From contig JALVGO010000262.1 of NCBI GenBank assembly GCA_027029065.1, positions 1 to 52,961 of the forward strand: a DNA stretch of 52,961 nucleotides, given 5' to 3'. Source of the stretch: Sulfurovum sp. Lineage in GTDB: Bacteria; Campylobacterota; Campylobacteria; Campylobacterales; Sulfurovaceae. Each line of letters opens with the position of its first letter. Position 1 is the first letter of the stretch. The notes beneath the pieces are model-generated. The model was given only the letters and a program-made list of their open reading frames with translations. It did no database searches and was not told the origin of the DNA. The position numbers and the translations under genes were made by a program. Below, in pieces: positions 19,401 to 26,695 of this stretch.

Positions 19401-19458
19401 TAACAGTTCTGACACAAGCCGTATCATTGCCAGAGAAGGGATATTGGTGTGGCGTTAG
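16441..19458 (+). CDS. large secreted protein with Ca-binding repeats and HExxH metallopeptidase-like domain
   Basis: From the TTG at 16441 the frame gives 1005 residues: a signal peptide end (FSYA-ND), then acidic DxDGDG thrombospondin type-3-like Ca-binding repeats (about 38-98), two beta-rich parts (about 105-215 and 220-310, the second like a putative Ig domain with PNGMTLDAKNGRVLWNPP), and a central part with HEYFHH near residue 600 followed by WYTEASAVWFED, a gluzincin-like zinc site. The C-terminal 95 residues form an Ig-like tail with SDGNWVKTITF and end EGILVWR; this tail is duplicated at 21143. From about 17880 the DNA becomes more AT-rich, so the gene looks mosaic. No normal start codon exists in frame; see the leader frame at 16395. 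Likely surface-exposed or secreted; substrate unknown. Confidence 0.8.
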   Translation: MVLFLSINSFSYANDCPKWLLLPALDGLVVVVPIYDANITEPDLDCDGIIDSLDPDIDGDGVPNEEDAFPRDKTESVDTDGDGIGNNADLDDDNDGYSDADEIAYGSDPLDPNSTPAPVSNEGFKVSPLTGTSSQVAFTIALTHKPDSNVTLHYSSEDESVAKPTTSTMTFTPDTWYREQIVRVDIFNPNSSTEIVFDPTISDDGNYSNRRLEPVPIVSHQLLLFPPKDTIVYSEFNMSIPVTMAYVGDHEHNITVTLDTAPNGMTLDAKNGRVLWNPPVSMEGQDVTVGITVSDTQIEKTLTFDLHVAQPTLLATSVVNDKLVITDNNASLRGLRIEALDGAVLTDYRLYTLSPADTPAFSQGESVVGEALLIKGNIGKKVKVTLPLQGLVATDELLSFHTKSYFGAGNWRRVDYDYNFTGTLDQPVYELNSEAFAGVLAFTKTPSAQQVHKSNKQANRKQTRTLGSSVTCSPVSYYDTLTDLNNQTCTFDNKPSFVLKIYDYLKSNVSPEPIENIALWVYEAQISLDVLQMPYSNHLSIVFGGTNNAGEVKYNPYYLFHSGYFGLFQALTVVPTGSLFLNLKQSSFDTKGTLFHEYFHHSQWLKMHDSLFNGLNSWYTEASAVWFEDFVKNNSFDPYEYFESYNNNTIPHILVGGLLLDSNMGKYEDYVNGLFFEMMEGHCTNFIDNFQYYFVDYNGSDPTGFINFTNVSYQLDCDFGSPTGAGNERRIETKLLYYQYATTIKKDTLLINNQAQTTLNFRDANPVIKANTWSEIEQNVTLNWNWQNSAAQTIHVERANGSISHCKERYIHFESQNNIMVSIASTDTDFPDTPSTMLGDMKQLNFTMNGTYDFTYFYDPNTGNPIYPEMYITLVDIVEDPSDNNSYQAVDMRYGIRRKNLLSYIDNKDVCTPMPPITQTTIEAKGDIPYQYRDNNNPTRYIDTIKITDINSGNTYVATVQSDGNWVKTITFTFNSNNEAPILIEGYNSSDTSRIIAREGILVWR

Positions 19459-20324
19459 TAGATGTAATAAAATATATTATTATTTGCAATTTTTTTGCAA
19501 TAGGTCAGATATATGCTGAAGCTAAAAGCCCTTATAGTTTTTCTTCTATGATAAAGAGATATATGCCATCACAAGAGAAAAAAATACAAACAAGTGAGTA
19601 TGAAAAAGAAAAAAAGGAAATAATTGATTATGTGCCTTTAAAAATAAATTTTGATAAAAATGAAATGAATAAGGTATATACGAGATGGAAAAAATATAAT
19701 ACGGGAACATATGTATATATTTGCAATTCAACTACTCTAAGAAATTTAGAAGTTATAATATTTTGTTATGAACATAAAGTTGTTGGTTATGTACAGTTCA
19801 CTAAAATACAAAATAGAAAGTCCCATAAAATATATACAGATTTTAACTCAGAAAAAACTATATTAACAAGAAATAACAGATTTTTTCGTAGTGCACATAA
19901 TTTAGATTATTATTTAATAGATAGTAGATTTAAAGAGTTGTCAATAAAACCTGAAAATTTAAAACATTATGATTGTCGTATACTAGATGTATCATATAGT
20001 AAAAAAAACAATTATATTGCTGCAATAGAGTTTAAAAAAATTCGTAATTGTAAAGCTAGACCAAGACCTACTGATACTGCAAATGAATGGTATATATACT
20101 CTTACGGATTACTAATGCTACCAAAAGGGACAGTATATACAGAAAAAGTCATACAAGAGATACTTGATAGATATAAAAAAGCTTGGGAATGCGAAAAGAG
20201 ATTATTGGCTTCTAAAAAAACGAATGACGAACAAAATCTTACACTGTTGGAAAAAGCCGTCGGCAAAGAAAAACTGGAATGTTTGGACAGATATCTGGTA
20301 TGGGATGAAAATGGGTCGAAGTAG
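19449..20324 (+). CDS. small secreted cassette protein 4 (unknown family)
   Basis: GTG at 19449 lies inside the last codons of the big gene (10-base overlap), with AGAAGGG 8 bases upstream, so translation is probably coupled. The product (291 residues) has a likely signal peptide ending near IYAEA, a charged Lys/Glu stretch, the family marks WKKYNTGTYVYIC and MLPKGTVYTEKVIQEILDRY, and the closing LECLDRYLVWDENGSK. It shares the DYVPLKINFDKNE segment with protein 6. As the direct partner of the big protein it may bind, inhibit or chaperone it, but this is inference from position only. Confidence 0.78.
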   Translation: MALVDVIKYIIICNFFAIGQIYAEAKSPYSFSSMIKRYMPSQEKKIQTSEYEKEKKEIIDYVPLKINFDKNEMNKVYTRWKKYNTGTYVYICNSTTLRNLEVIIFCYEHKVVGYVQFTKIQNRKSHKIYTDFNSEKTILTRNNRFFRSAHNLDYYLIDSRFKELSIKPENLKHYDCRILDVSYSKKNNYIAAIEFKKIRNCKARPRPTDTANEWYIYSYGLLMLPKGTVYTEKVIQEILDRYKKAWECEKRLLASKKTNDEQNLTLLEKAVGKEKLECLDRYLVWDENGSK

Positions 20325-20326
20325 TT

Positions 20327-20410
20327 TCAAGTCGTTTTACTATAGAAGGGTACAACAATTCCGATACACAACATATCATAGCAAGCCAAGGGTTAGTCGT
20401 TGTTAGGTAA
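20327..20410 (+). pseudogene. remnant of the big-protein tail (cassette boundary 3)
   Basis: The frame reads TIEGYNNSDTQHIIASQG and ends VVVR-stop, the same length and register as the remnant at 15296-15379. It follows the stop of gene 4 and carries the TTG start (20400) of gene 5 in another frame. No start codon of its own. Confidence 0.85.
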
Positions 20411-21137
20411 ACTAAAAGTATTATTGAAAACAGTAGCTTCCTTTATAGTGCTTGCCGTGATACTTTTCGGTATCTATCGCAGAGAGTATCTCTCTCAAGC
20501 CATACCAGTGTATATACAGTATTTGCAAATGAAGCACAAGTGGAAAACAAATAATAGTGGTACCTATACCGTTATTTATGGAGATAGATGTTTGCCGCTT
20601 AGTTATTATTTTATAGAAGACAATAGATTAAAGTATATATTTAGAAATGGGAATCTTCCTGAATCCAAATATTTGATCAAAGGTGATAAAATCTTAGACT
20701 ACATTTCACACGGAGCATTTTGTACAGGTTTTAGAAATCCTAAAAAGATTTTGATAGAAGCAAGATTTGATGAGATATTGTTGATTTTATGGTCTAAATT
20801 ATGGGACAAAACATCATTTGAAAACAAGAACTTACAGTATCCTATAGAGATAGGTTATGATTCTATCTACGGTTATCCAAAAGGGATATTGATAGGCGGT
20901 GGAGGTTATGAAGGGTGTATCAGAATAGGAGAGGAAAAACCATATTTCAAGTTTATAAATTTTGGATTGATAATGTATAAAAAACATACAGTATTTTCAG
21001 AAAAAGATATAGACAAAACTTTATCTAACTTGCAATATATTTCTTATGCGTATAAAAACAATAATGACACATTTAAAAAGAAAAACATTGTCGGCGGTAA
21101 TATTATTAAAAGTTATATAATTAAAAAGAAGGATTGA
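20400..21137 (+). CDS. anchored cassette protein 5 (diverged member)
   Basis: This 245-residue product has an uncleaved-looking N-terminal helix (residues 8-26) and so is probably membrane-anchored. It keeps the core pattern WKTNNSGTYTVIY, ARFDEILLIL and IGYDSIYGYPKG, which resembles DUF6174 more than its neighbours do, and the FGLIMYKKHTVFSEKDI segment. It lacks the LECLDRYLVWDEN end shared by the others and ends in a Lys-rich stretch. TTG start inside the tail remnant, as in genes 1 and 3. Confidence 0.72.
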   Translation: MLGKLKVLLKTVASFIVLAVILFGIYRREYLSQAIPVYIQYLQMKHKWKTNNSGTYTVIYGDRCLPLSYYFIEDNRLKYIFRNGNLPESKYLIKGDKILDYISHGAFCTGFRNPKKILIEARFDEILLILWSKLWDKTSFENKNLQYPIEIGYDSIYGYPKGILIGGGGYEGCIRIGEEKPYFKFINFGLIMYKKHTVFSEKDIDKTLSNLQYISYAYKNNNDTFKKKNIVGGNIIKSYIIKKKD

Positions 21138-21142
21138 ATGAA

Positions 21143-21457
21143 ATGCGAATAAAAAGTATTTGTGTGTGCACGTCGATGCCTCCGATAACGCAAACAACTA
21201 TTGAAGAAAAAGGCGGCGATATTCCTTGCCAGTTTAGAGACAACAATACTCCTACCCGATATATTGATACTATTAAAATCACAGATATTAACAGTGGAAA
21301 TACTTATGTGGTTACAGTCCAAAGCGACGGTAATTGGGTAAAAACCATTACGTTTACTTTCAATAGTAATAATGAAGCCCCAATTTTGATAGAAGGTTAT
21401 AACAGTTCCGATACTAGTCGTATCATTGCTAGAGAAGGGATATTGGTGTGGCGATAG
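21143..21457 (+). CDS. orphan copy of the big-protein C-terminal tail
   Basis: About 105 codons match the last 95 residues of the big protein almost residue for residue from MPPITQTTIE to the EGILVWR end, with one codon inserted (KGGDI against KGDI) and few substitutions; the DNA is also nearly identical to 19170-19458. The ATG at 21143 has AAGAAGGA upstream, so it could be translated, but no signal peptide is present. It is best seen as a displaced 3' module left with its downstream partner (gene 6), similar in layout to orphan modules of polymorphic toxin loci. Confidence 0.8.
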   Translation: MRIKSICVCTSMPPITQTTIEEKGGDIPCQFRDNNTPTRYIDTIKITDINSGNTYVVTVQSDGNWVKTITFTFNSNNEAPILIEGYNSSDTSRIIAREGILVWR

Positions 21458-22290
21458 ATATAAAATATATTTTTTTCTTAATCTTTGTTTTGTGTTTTTT
21501 ATTTAATGAAGCATTAGCTATAGATAGTAAGCTTACTATAAAAAAGAACGAGGCGGTTGATTATGTTCCCCTAAAAGTAAACTTTGATAAAAATGAAGTT
21601 ATCAAAGTATATGCAAAATGGAAAGAATACAATACCGGTACATATGTTTGCATTGCCAAACCGACCTTTACAGATGATGACTATGCAATACATTTTATTA
21701 AAAACAATACAATTGTAAAATATTTGGCATTGGAAGACCCAAAATATATATCCCGATTTAATGTGAAAGATATAGATACTTTAGCACTAAAAAAAGATGT
21801 TTTTGATACACCTGTCACACCTAATTCCAGTTATTGCATTATTGACAATATATTCAAAAAAGCATTGGAAGATTTGCCAAATTCACCAGAGTACGACTGT
21901 CTTGAATATAATCTACAATTTGACAAAAATAATCGCTATATCAGAGTATTGAAGTTGGGAAGAGTAGAAAAAGTCGATACTATTCATCATAGAAAATATT
22001 ATGTACCCTGCAAAAGAAGAGTTCAGCCATTAATATTTTATGGTAAAAAAGAAGTACTTATACATATTGATGGCTTAATGATGTTACCACGAGGGACAAA
22101 ATATACAAATCAAGTAATAGAAAAAATACTTACCAAATATAAACAGGCAACGAAATGTGAAAAGATGCTGTTAGATTCTAAAAAAACGAATGATGAACAA
22201 AATCTTACACTGTTGGAAAAAGCCGTCGGCAAAGAAAAACTGGAATGTTTAGACAGATATTTGGTATGGGATGAGAATGGGTCGAAGTAA
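21448..22290 (+). CDS. small secreted cassette protein 6 (unknown family)
   Basis: GTG at 21448 overlaps the end of the orphan tail by 10 bases, exactly as gene 4 overlaps the big gene. The 280-residue product has a signal peptide ending near ALA-ID, DYVPLKVNFDKNE and WKEYNTGTYVCI as in protein 4, a variable middle, MLPRGTKYTNQVIEKILTKY and the closing LECLDRYLVWDENGSK. Function unknown. Confidence 0.78.
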   Translation: MAIDIKYIFFLIFVLCFLFNEALAIDSKLTIKKNEAVDYVPLKVNFDKNEVIKVYAKWKEYNTGTYVCIAKPTFTDDDYAIHFIKNNTIVKYLALEDPKYISRFNVKDIDTLALKKDVFDTPVTPNSSYCIIDNIFKKALEDLPNSPEYDCLEYNLQFDKNNRYIRVLKLGRVEKVDTIHHRKYYVPCKRRVQPLIFYGKKEVLIHIDGLMMLPRGTKYTNQVIEKILTKYKQATKCEKMLLDSKKTNDEQNLTLLEKAVGKEKLECLDRYLVWDENGSK

Positions 22291-22321
22291 TGTTTAGAGT
22301 AACAATTTCTTTGATATAAAA

Positions 22322-22399
22322 TGTAGCACAGCAAGCCAAGGATTAGGCGTTGTTAGATAAATTCAAAGTAGTGCTGAAGATTGTAACTGCCTTTATCTG
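22322..22399 (+). pseudogene. last tail remnant plus 5' stub of a seventh cassette gene
   Basis: A decayed tail frame ending ASQGLGVVR-stop (to 22360) is followed, from TTG 22350, by a stub reading MLDKFKVVLKIVTAFI, close to the start of protein 5 (MLGKLKVLLKTVASFI). The match stops where the eptA coding region begins, so the right end of the island cut a cassette. Confidence 0.75.
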
Positions 22400-23956
22400 C
22401 TACTTCGCCAACATATCCAACTTTTTGTCATACACTTCTGTCTTTACATTAAAAAGCCCAAGCAGGGTATGGAAGAGATTGTCCTGTGAGTAGCGGTCAC
22501 GATTGTGTGCCGCAAGATGGGCAATATGTGGATCGTCTTGCCATTGGCTGCCAAACCAGAAGAGGGCACCGATGTGCTTTTGGGCATCGGGTGCCATGAA
22601 GTAGGGCAGACCGTGCAGGTAGATGCCGTTTTCTCCAAGACTCTCCCCATGGTCGGACATGTAGAGCATAGCGGTGCGGTAGTTGCTGTCGTACTGTTTG
22701 AGGAAGGCAATGGTCTTGGCAAGAAAGTGGTCGGTGTAGCGCAGGGCATTGTCATAGGCATTGACGATCTCTTCTTGGGTACATGACTCCAACTGGCTGG
22801 TTTTGCACACCGGTGTGTAGCGTTCGTAGTCGTGTGTGTAGCGTTTGTAGTACGCAGGGCCATGGTTGCCCATCTGGTGCAGGACAATGAGTATATCTTT
22901 GTCTTTGTGTGCCTGAATGAACTGATCGAGTCCGACAAGCATACCGATATCTCTGCACTCACCTTCTACACAGACTGTGTTGTGTTCAGGGGTGCGGTAG
23001 TCTGTCTCTCCTATACGTTTGGCTACCCCTTTTGAGTCGGAGTTGTTGTCACGCCATGCAATGGCAACAGCACCGGTATGGTTGAGTACATCGAGCACAT
23101 TTTCTGTAGCAATGCCTTTTTTGTAGCTGTATTCGCTTCGCGGATAGACAGAGAACATACAGGGAACAGACTGTGCGGTAGCGGTACCGCAGGAGTACAT
23201 TTTGGGAAAATTGATGATGCGCTCACGGGAAAGTTTGGGGTTGGTATTGCGGCTGTAGCCGTTGAGTGAAAAGTGGTCTGCGCGTGCTGCTTCGCCGACA
23301 ACCATAACTACCAGTTTGTGTGCTTTGCCGTCAGGGATCACCTTGGCATCCGTACCGATGGGTTTGACAATAATCGGACCGCTATTGAGTGTTTTGTGGA
23401 TATATTTGCCTGTACTGTATACCCAGTACCACGGATTGACAGTAAAACGCAATGTTTTATGTTCTCTGAAAAAACTTGTATAGTATTTGCTAAAAGCAAA
23501 AAGAGTCACGCTCATAACCAGTATCATGATCAAAAGTGTTTTTGTTTTTGACCACAGCTCCACTTTCCACCCTCGATACTGCAAGGGTATGCGATAGACA
23601 AACCATGCGGGAAGGAGACCCAGCAGAAGGAGGTAGATAAAAAATTTTACTGTAAGAAGGTCACTTGATTCTGCGATGTTGGTCTGTACAACGTTACGGA
23701 TCATCCCGTTATCGATGACCACATGGTAACTGTCGACAAAGTAGGCGGTTAAAGAAGAGATAATCAGTGTCAGTATCAGAAGTGGTTTGTTTGTCCAGCG
23801 TGAACTTAAAAGGGTGAACATAAAAACGGTCACTGCAAAAAGAACAACTGCAATAGAGAGTACAAATCCACTGTTTTGTGTAAACGGATATACGTTTAAG
23901 AGATTGGTGAAAAAGGTATAGTTGTCAAACAGTACAAAAAAAAGGCTTACAAGCAA
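22400..23956 (-). CDS. eptA: phosphoethanolamine transferase, EptA family
   Basis: This inner-membrane enzyme transfers phosphoethanolamine to lipid A or another surface target, which alters charge and polymyxin resistance in relatives. Four to five N-terminal helices are followed by a periplasmic alkaline-phosphatase-like domain with GEAARADHFSLNGY, the nucleophile region CGTATAQSVPCMFS (about residue 257), and the zinc-site YMSDHGESLGENG and LHGLP motifs. The start is unclear: TTG 23956 is the only initiator-like codon, but the in-frame codons upstream (KTFTQIQPI) also look like family sequence and run back to a stop without an ATG. Confidence 0.88.
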   Translation of the reverse strand: MLVSLFFVLFDNYTFFTNLLNVYPFTQNSGFVLSIAVVLFAVTVFMFTLLSSRWTNKPLLILTLIISSLTAYFVDSYHVVIDNGMIRNVVQTNIAESSDLLTVKFFIYLLLLGLLPAWFVYRIPLQYRGWKVELWSKTKTLLIMILVMSVTLFAFSKYYTSFFREHKTLRFTVNPWYWVYSTGKYIHKTLNSGPIIVKPIGTDAKVIPDGKAHKLVVMVVGEAARADHFSLNGYSRNTNPKLSRERIINFPKMYSCGTATAQSVPCMFSVYPRSEYSYKKGIATENVLDVLNHTGAVAIAWRDNNSDSKGVAKRIGETDYRTPEHNTVCVEGECRDIGMLVGLDQFIQAHKDKDILIVLHQMGNHGPAYYKRYTHDYERYTPVCKTSQLESCTQEEIVNAYDNALRYTDHFLAKTIAFLKQYDSNYRTAMLYMSDHGESLGENGIYLHGLPYFMAPDAQKHIGALFWFGSQWQDDPHIAHLAAHNRDRYSQDNLFHTLLGLFNVKTEVYDKKLDMLAK

Positions 23957-24102
23957 TATGGGCTGTATCTGAGTGAACGTTTTGATGGGACTGCCTTTGA
24001 TGATTCTTGAAAAGCATCATAGCAAAAATAGTTTAATAAAGTTGCCATAGATTTAACTTATTTGTGTATAGTAGCAGCAAATAAAATAGTTGAGGAGCTG
24101 TT

Positions 24103-24270
24103 ATGGCAAAAGTACCTGAAAATGTAGGATGTGACAATATGGAGTGTGTCGAAGGACCAAACTGCCACCGTAAAGAGATTTACCAAAATAAAACAGCAGT
24201 GGAAGTAAAGACTTTCGGCGGTACCAAAGAGAAGGGATGTGGAAAGTTTATTCCCAAAAAAGAGAAGTAA
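24103..24270 (+). CDS. small Cys-rich protein, 55 residues
   Basis: ATG 24103 with GAGGAGC upstream opens a short frame beginning MAKVPENVGCDNMECV and ending FIPKKEK. It has four Cys (C-x4-C, then C and C) spaced as in small metal-binding proteins and no membrane segment. The strong ribosome site and the sensible codon use support expression. It converges with truD with only 3 bases between stops. I do not recognise the family. Confidence 0.65.
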   Translation: MAKVPENVGCDNMECVEGPNCHRKEIYQNKTAVEVKTFGGTKEKGCGKFIPKKEK

Positions 24271-24273
24271 CCG

Positions 24274-25365
24274 CTATATACCCTTGAGGGAATATTTTCC
24301 TATCTCTTCAAGGAAGGTTGTTGCGTAGGAACCTTTGGGAAGGTAAAAATCCACCCGCATGGTTTTTGAGGTATTATCGTAGGTTGTTTCCACCTCTTTG
24401 GGCCATATCCACGCAAACCGTCTGTCTCCACGAAGTGATGTGAGTTCATCGTCATCGTAGGATGCTTCGAGGTACCCTGCATCGTTTTTGGCACGCTCGG
24501 CACGTTCACCGCAGAGAAGTCCTGTTGGTGCCGCTTTGCCTGAGGCGAACGCTTCGGCAGCCTGCTGCATCTGGGTAACATACCACTTTTTCCCGTAGGG
24601 GTAGGGCATCATCACATCACCCTGAAAAAGTTTAAAAAACTGTGGCTGTTTGGCAAGTGCTTCGACAAGCGGTTTGGGGTATTTAAGTATTTTGGCAGCC
24701 TCTTGAAGATCTTTTGCGGCAATGGTGGCTGAGAGTGAGACACGCATGGAGAGCCACTGGTTGAAAAGGTGGCTCTGGTAGGCACTTACCAGCAGTTTCT
24801 CCCTGCTGCCCTTAAGACGTTTGCCTGAATGGGCGATCTCTTTGCCCTGCAGATAGCTCTTGGCATCCTCTCCGAAACGCTGGTATCCGTAGTAGTTTGG
24901 GATACCCTTTTTTTGCATCATCTTGGCAGTGGTATTGAAAAACTTGGCATCACCGGACTGCATGTTGTGCAGCAGAATGGAAAAGCGGTTGCCTTTAAGG
25001 TGTCCTATCTTGATGGGTGCTTTGTTGTAGGTCTTCTCCAATATCTCAACCCGTTCTGTAGTAAGGTTCTTTTCGATGGCTTTTTGCGCCTGTTTGGGAA
25101 CGGAGATGTATTGGATAGTTGTGGCACTCTTGTCCTTGAGACCGGCATAGCCGATGTCGCGTTCATTCAGCTCACCCGCTTTGGCAAGGACACTTAGCAG
25201 TTTGTGGGTACTCATATCGGTTTTTTTGATCTTGAGGATAAGAAAATTCCCTTTGCCTGTGAACGGGTAGAGGGGAATCTCTTCGACAAAAAAGCGTTCT
25301 ACGGTCTGTTTGAAATCAAAGGGTATCGGTTTGTGGGGATAGGCGTATGTTTTGGTATGGTTCAT
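24274..25365 (-). CDS. truD: tRNA pseudouridine(13) synthase TruD
   Basis: TruD makes pseudouridine at position 13 of tRNA-Glu. The catalytic Asp lies in GYAGLKDKSATTIQY near residue 80, and the family NYYGYQRFG segment is near residue 158. At 363 residues it is full length with the TRUD insertion domain in the middle. The neighbouring minus-strand gene starts 27 bases beyond its start, so the two may be co-transcribed. Confidence 0.93.
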   Translation of the reverse strand: MNHTKTYAYPHKPIPFDFKQTVERFFVEEIPLYPFTGKGNFLILKIKKTDMSTHKLLSVLAKAGELNERDIGYAGLKDKSATTIQYISVPKQAQKAIEKNLTTERVEILEKTYNKAPIKIGHLKGNRFSILLHNMQSGDAKFFNTTAKMMQKKGIPNYYGYQRFGEDAKSYLQGKEIAHSGKRLKGSREKLLVSAYQSHLFNQWLSMRVSLSATIAAKDLQEAAKILKYPKPLVEALAKQPQFFKLFQGDVMMPYPYGKKWYVTQMQQAAEAFASGKAAPTGLLCGERAERAKNDAGYLEASYDDDELTSLRGDRRFAWIWPKEVETTYDNTSKTMRVDFYLPKGSYATTFLEEIGKYSLKGI

Positions 25366-25392
25366 AAACGGAAGTATAGCGCAATGCGGCTA

Positions 25393-26166
25393 TCAGCCAC
25401 ATTTACCGGGGGCACACTTCATGCCGCCATATTTGTTGTCAGAACCTTTATAGTGCATACTGTCGAGCATCTTTTGCATCTCTTTTGGATGGGTGATAAA
25501 ATTGTATCCTTTATAGAGAATAAAGAGTCCGTAAAAGATCACCAGCATCGATGCCATCTTCATCATGGTACTGCGAAGTGATCCTTGCTGAAGAAACTTG
25601 GTGACGGTACCGAGGAAGAAGAGTGCCGGAATGGTTGCAAGCCCGAAGGTTGCCATGACGGCTGCACCCCATAATGGGCTTGCGGTACTGGCAGCAATGA
25701 TGGCAAAGGAGTAAACCAGACCGCAGGGAATGAGTCCGTTGAGCATACCGAGCATATAGAAACTTGGCAGCGAATGGTCATGGATCAGCTTTTTAAAGGC
25801 GCTTTGAAACCAGCCGTATTTGGAGACGGCAAACTCCGCGGAGTTGAGGAACTTGAAGTTGCCAAGCAAAGATGCCCCCGCTGCGACCATCAGCAGACCT
25901 GTCAGCACAAAGAGTACTCCTTTGGTTGTGGGGGTAAAGGCGATGACCTTTCCAAGCAGACCGAAAACAGCACCCAGTACGGTATAGGTGGTTACTCTTC
26001 CAAAGTTGTAGGTAAGGTGCGAGATGGTCTGTCTGCCCCATGAAGATTTCGGATCGATCTTTCCTGAACTGTAGGCAAGAACAATGCCTCCGCACATGCC
26101 GATGCAGTGACCGACACTGCCCAGAAATGCAGTAGTGAGGATAATGGCAAGATCGATGTTATTCAT
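25393..26166 (-). CDS. TauE/SafE-type membrane protein (cytochrome-oxidase-linked type)
   Basis: The 257-residue protein has about six membrane helices and the GSVGHCIGMCGGIVLAY motif near residue 15, typical of the sulfite exporter TauE/SafE-like family often found next to cbb3 oxidase assembly genes, where metal or sulfur handling is proposed. A Gly/Cys-containing tail (MKCAPGKCG) could bind metal. It lies directly upstream of truD in the same direction. Confidence 0.8.
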   Translation of the reverse strand: MNNIDLAIILTTAFLGSVGHCIGMCGGIVLAYSSGKIDPKSSWGRQTISHLTYNFGRVTTYTVLGAVFGLLGKVIAFTPTTKGVLFVLTGLLMVAAGASLLGNFKFLNSAEFAVSKYGWFQSAFKKLIHDHSLPSFYMLGMLNGLIPCGLVYSFAIIAASTASPLWGAAVMATFGLATIPALFFLGTVTKFLQQGSLRSTMMKMASMLVIFYGLFILYKGYNFITHPKEMQKMLDSMHYKGSDNKYGGMKCAPGKCG

Positions 26167-26251
26167 GTAATGCTGTCCTGTAAAGAATTTTGGTATAAAA
26201 CTATAGTATTATTTTGTTAAAATTGTGTTAATTCGTCCGAGAAGGAAAAAG

Positions 26252-26695
26252 ATGTTAAAGTCGCTAAAACGTACCATCATGAAAATGTTCAGAGAATTTC
26301 TGGTTTATCACCACAGTTCTCTGGAGTTTAGAGCCAAACTGTTAACGCTGATGGTATCGAGTAACGGTGAGATGTGTGAGTGTGAAAAACAGAAACTCAA
26401 AGAGATCGCCGATACGATCTACCATGATGATCCTGAGCGTGCGGCACTGCTTGTCGATATGGTTAAGGAGTTTCACAACAAGATCATTACCGATAACGGA
26501 TTGAACTTTGAGCACCTGATACAGCAGGTGGCAAGAGAGGTCAAAGAGGTCAAACGTTTTTGTAACAAGATCGATATTGATCTGCTAATGCAGCTGCATA
26601 CGTGTATGGATGATGAAGATGAGGATGAGAAGCTGTTTCAGATGCGTATTATAGAGTTTCTTCAGGCATTAAAATCTGAGTGTAAGGTAGCATGA
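26252..26695 (+). CDS. helical cytoplasmic protein, possibly TerB-like
   Basis: The 147-residue product is all-helical by pattern, with LTLMVSSNGEMCECEKQKLKEIAD, an arrangement that recalls the acidic helical TerB-like fold, and an acidic DDEDEDE stretch near the end. I choose ATG 26252 (after GAGAAGGAAA) rather than a TTG 27 bases upstream. It overlaps the acylphosphatase gene by 4 bases (ATGA), so the two are translationally coupled. Function unknown. Confidence 0.7.
   Translation: MLKSLKRTIMKMFREFLVYHHSSLEFRAKLLTLMVSSNGEMCECEKQKLKEIADTIYHDDPERAALLVDMVKEFHNKIITDNGLNFEHLIQQVAREVKEVKRFCNKIDIDLLMQLHTCMDDEDEDEKLFQMRIIEFLQALKSECKVA

Noticed and set aside
13631..22399. Insertion sequence or integrative element as origin of the island
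   Set aside because: No transposase, integrase, terminal inverted repeats, tRNA gene or target duplication can be seen.
22444..22962. 172-codon minus-strand frame inside eptA
   Set aside because: Thr/Ser-rich shifted frame of the eptA coding region; no independent support.
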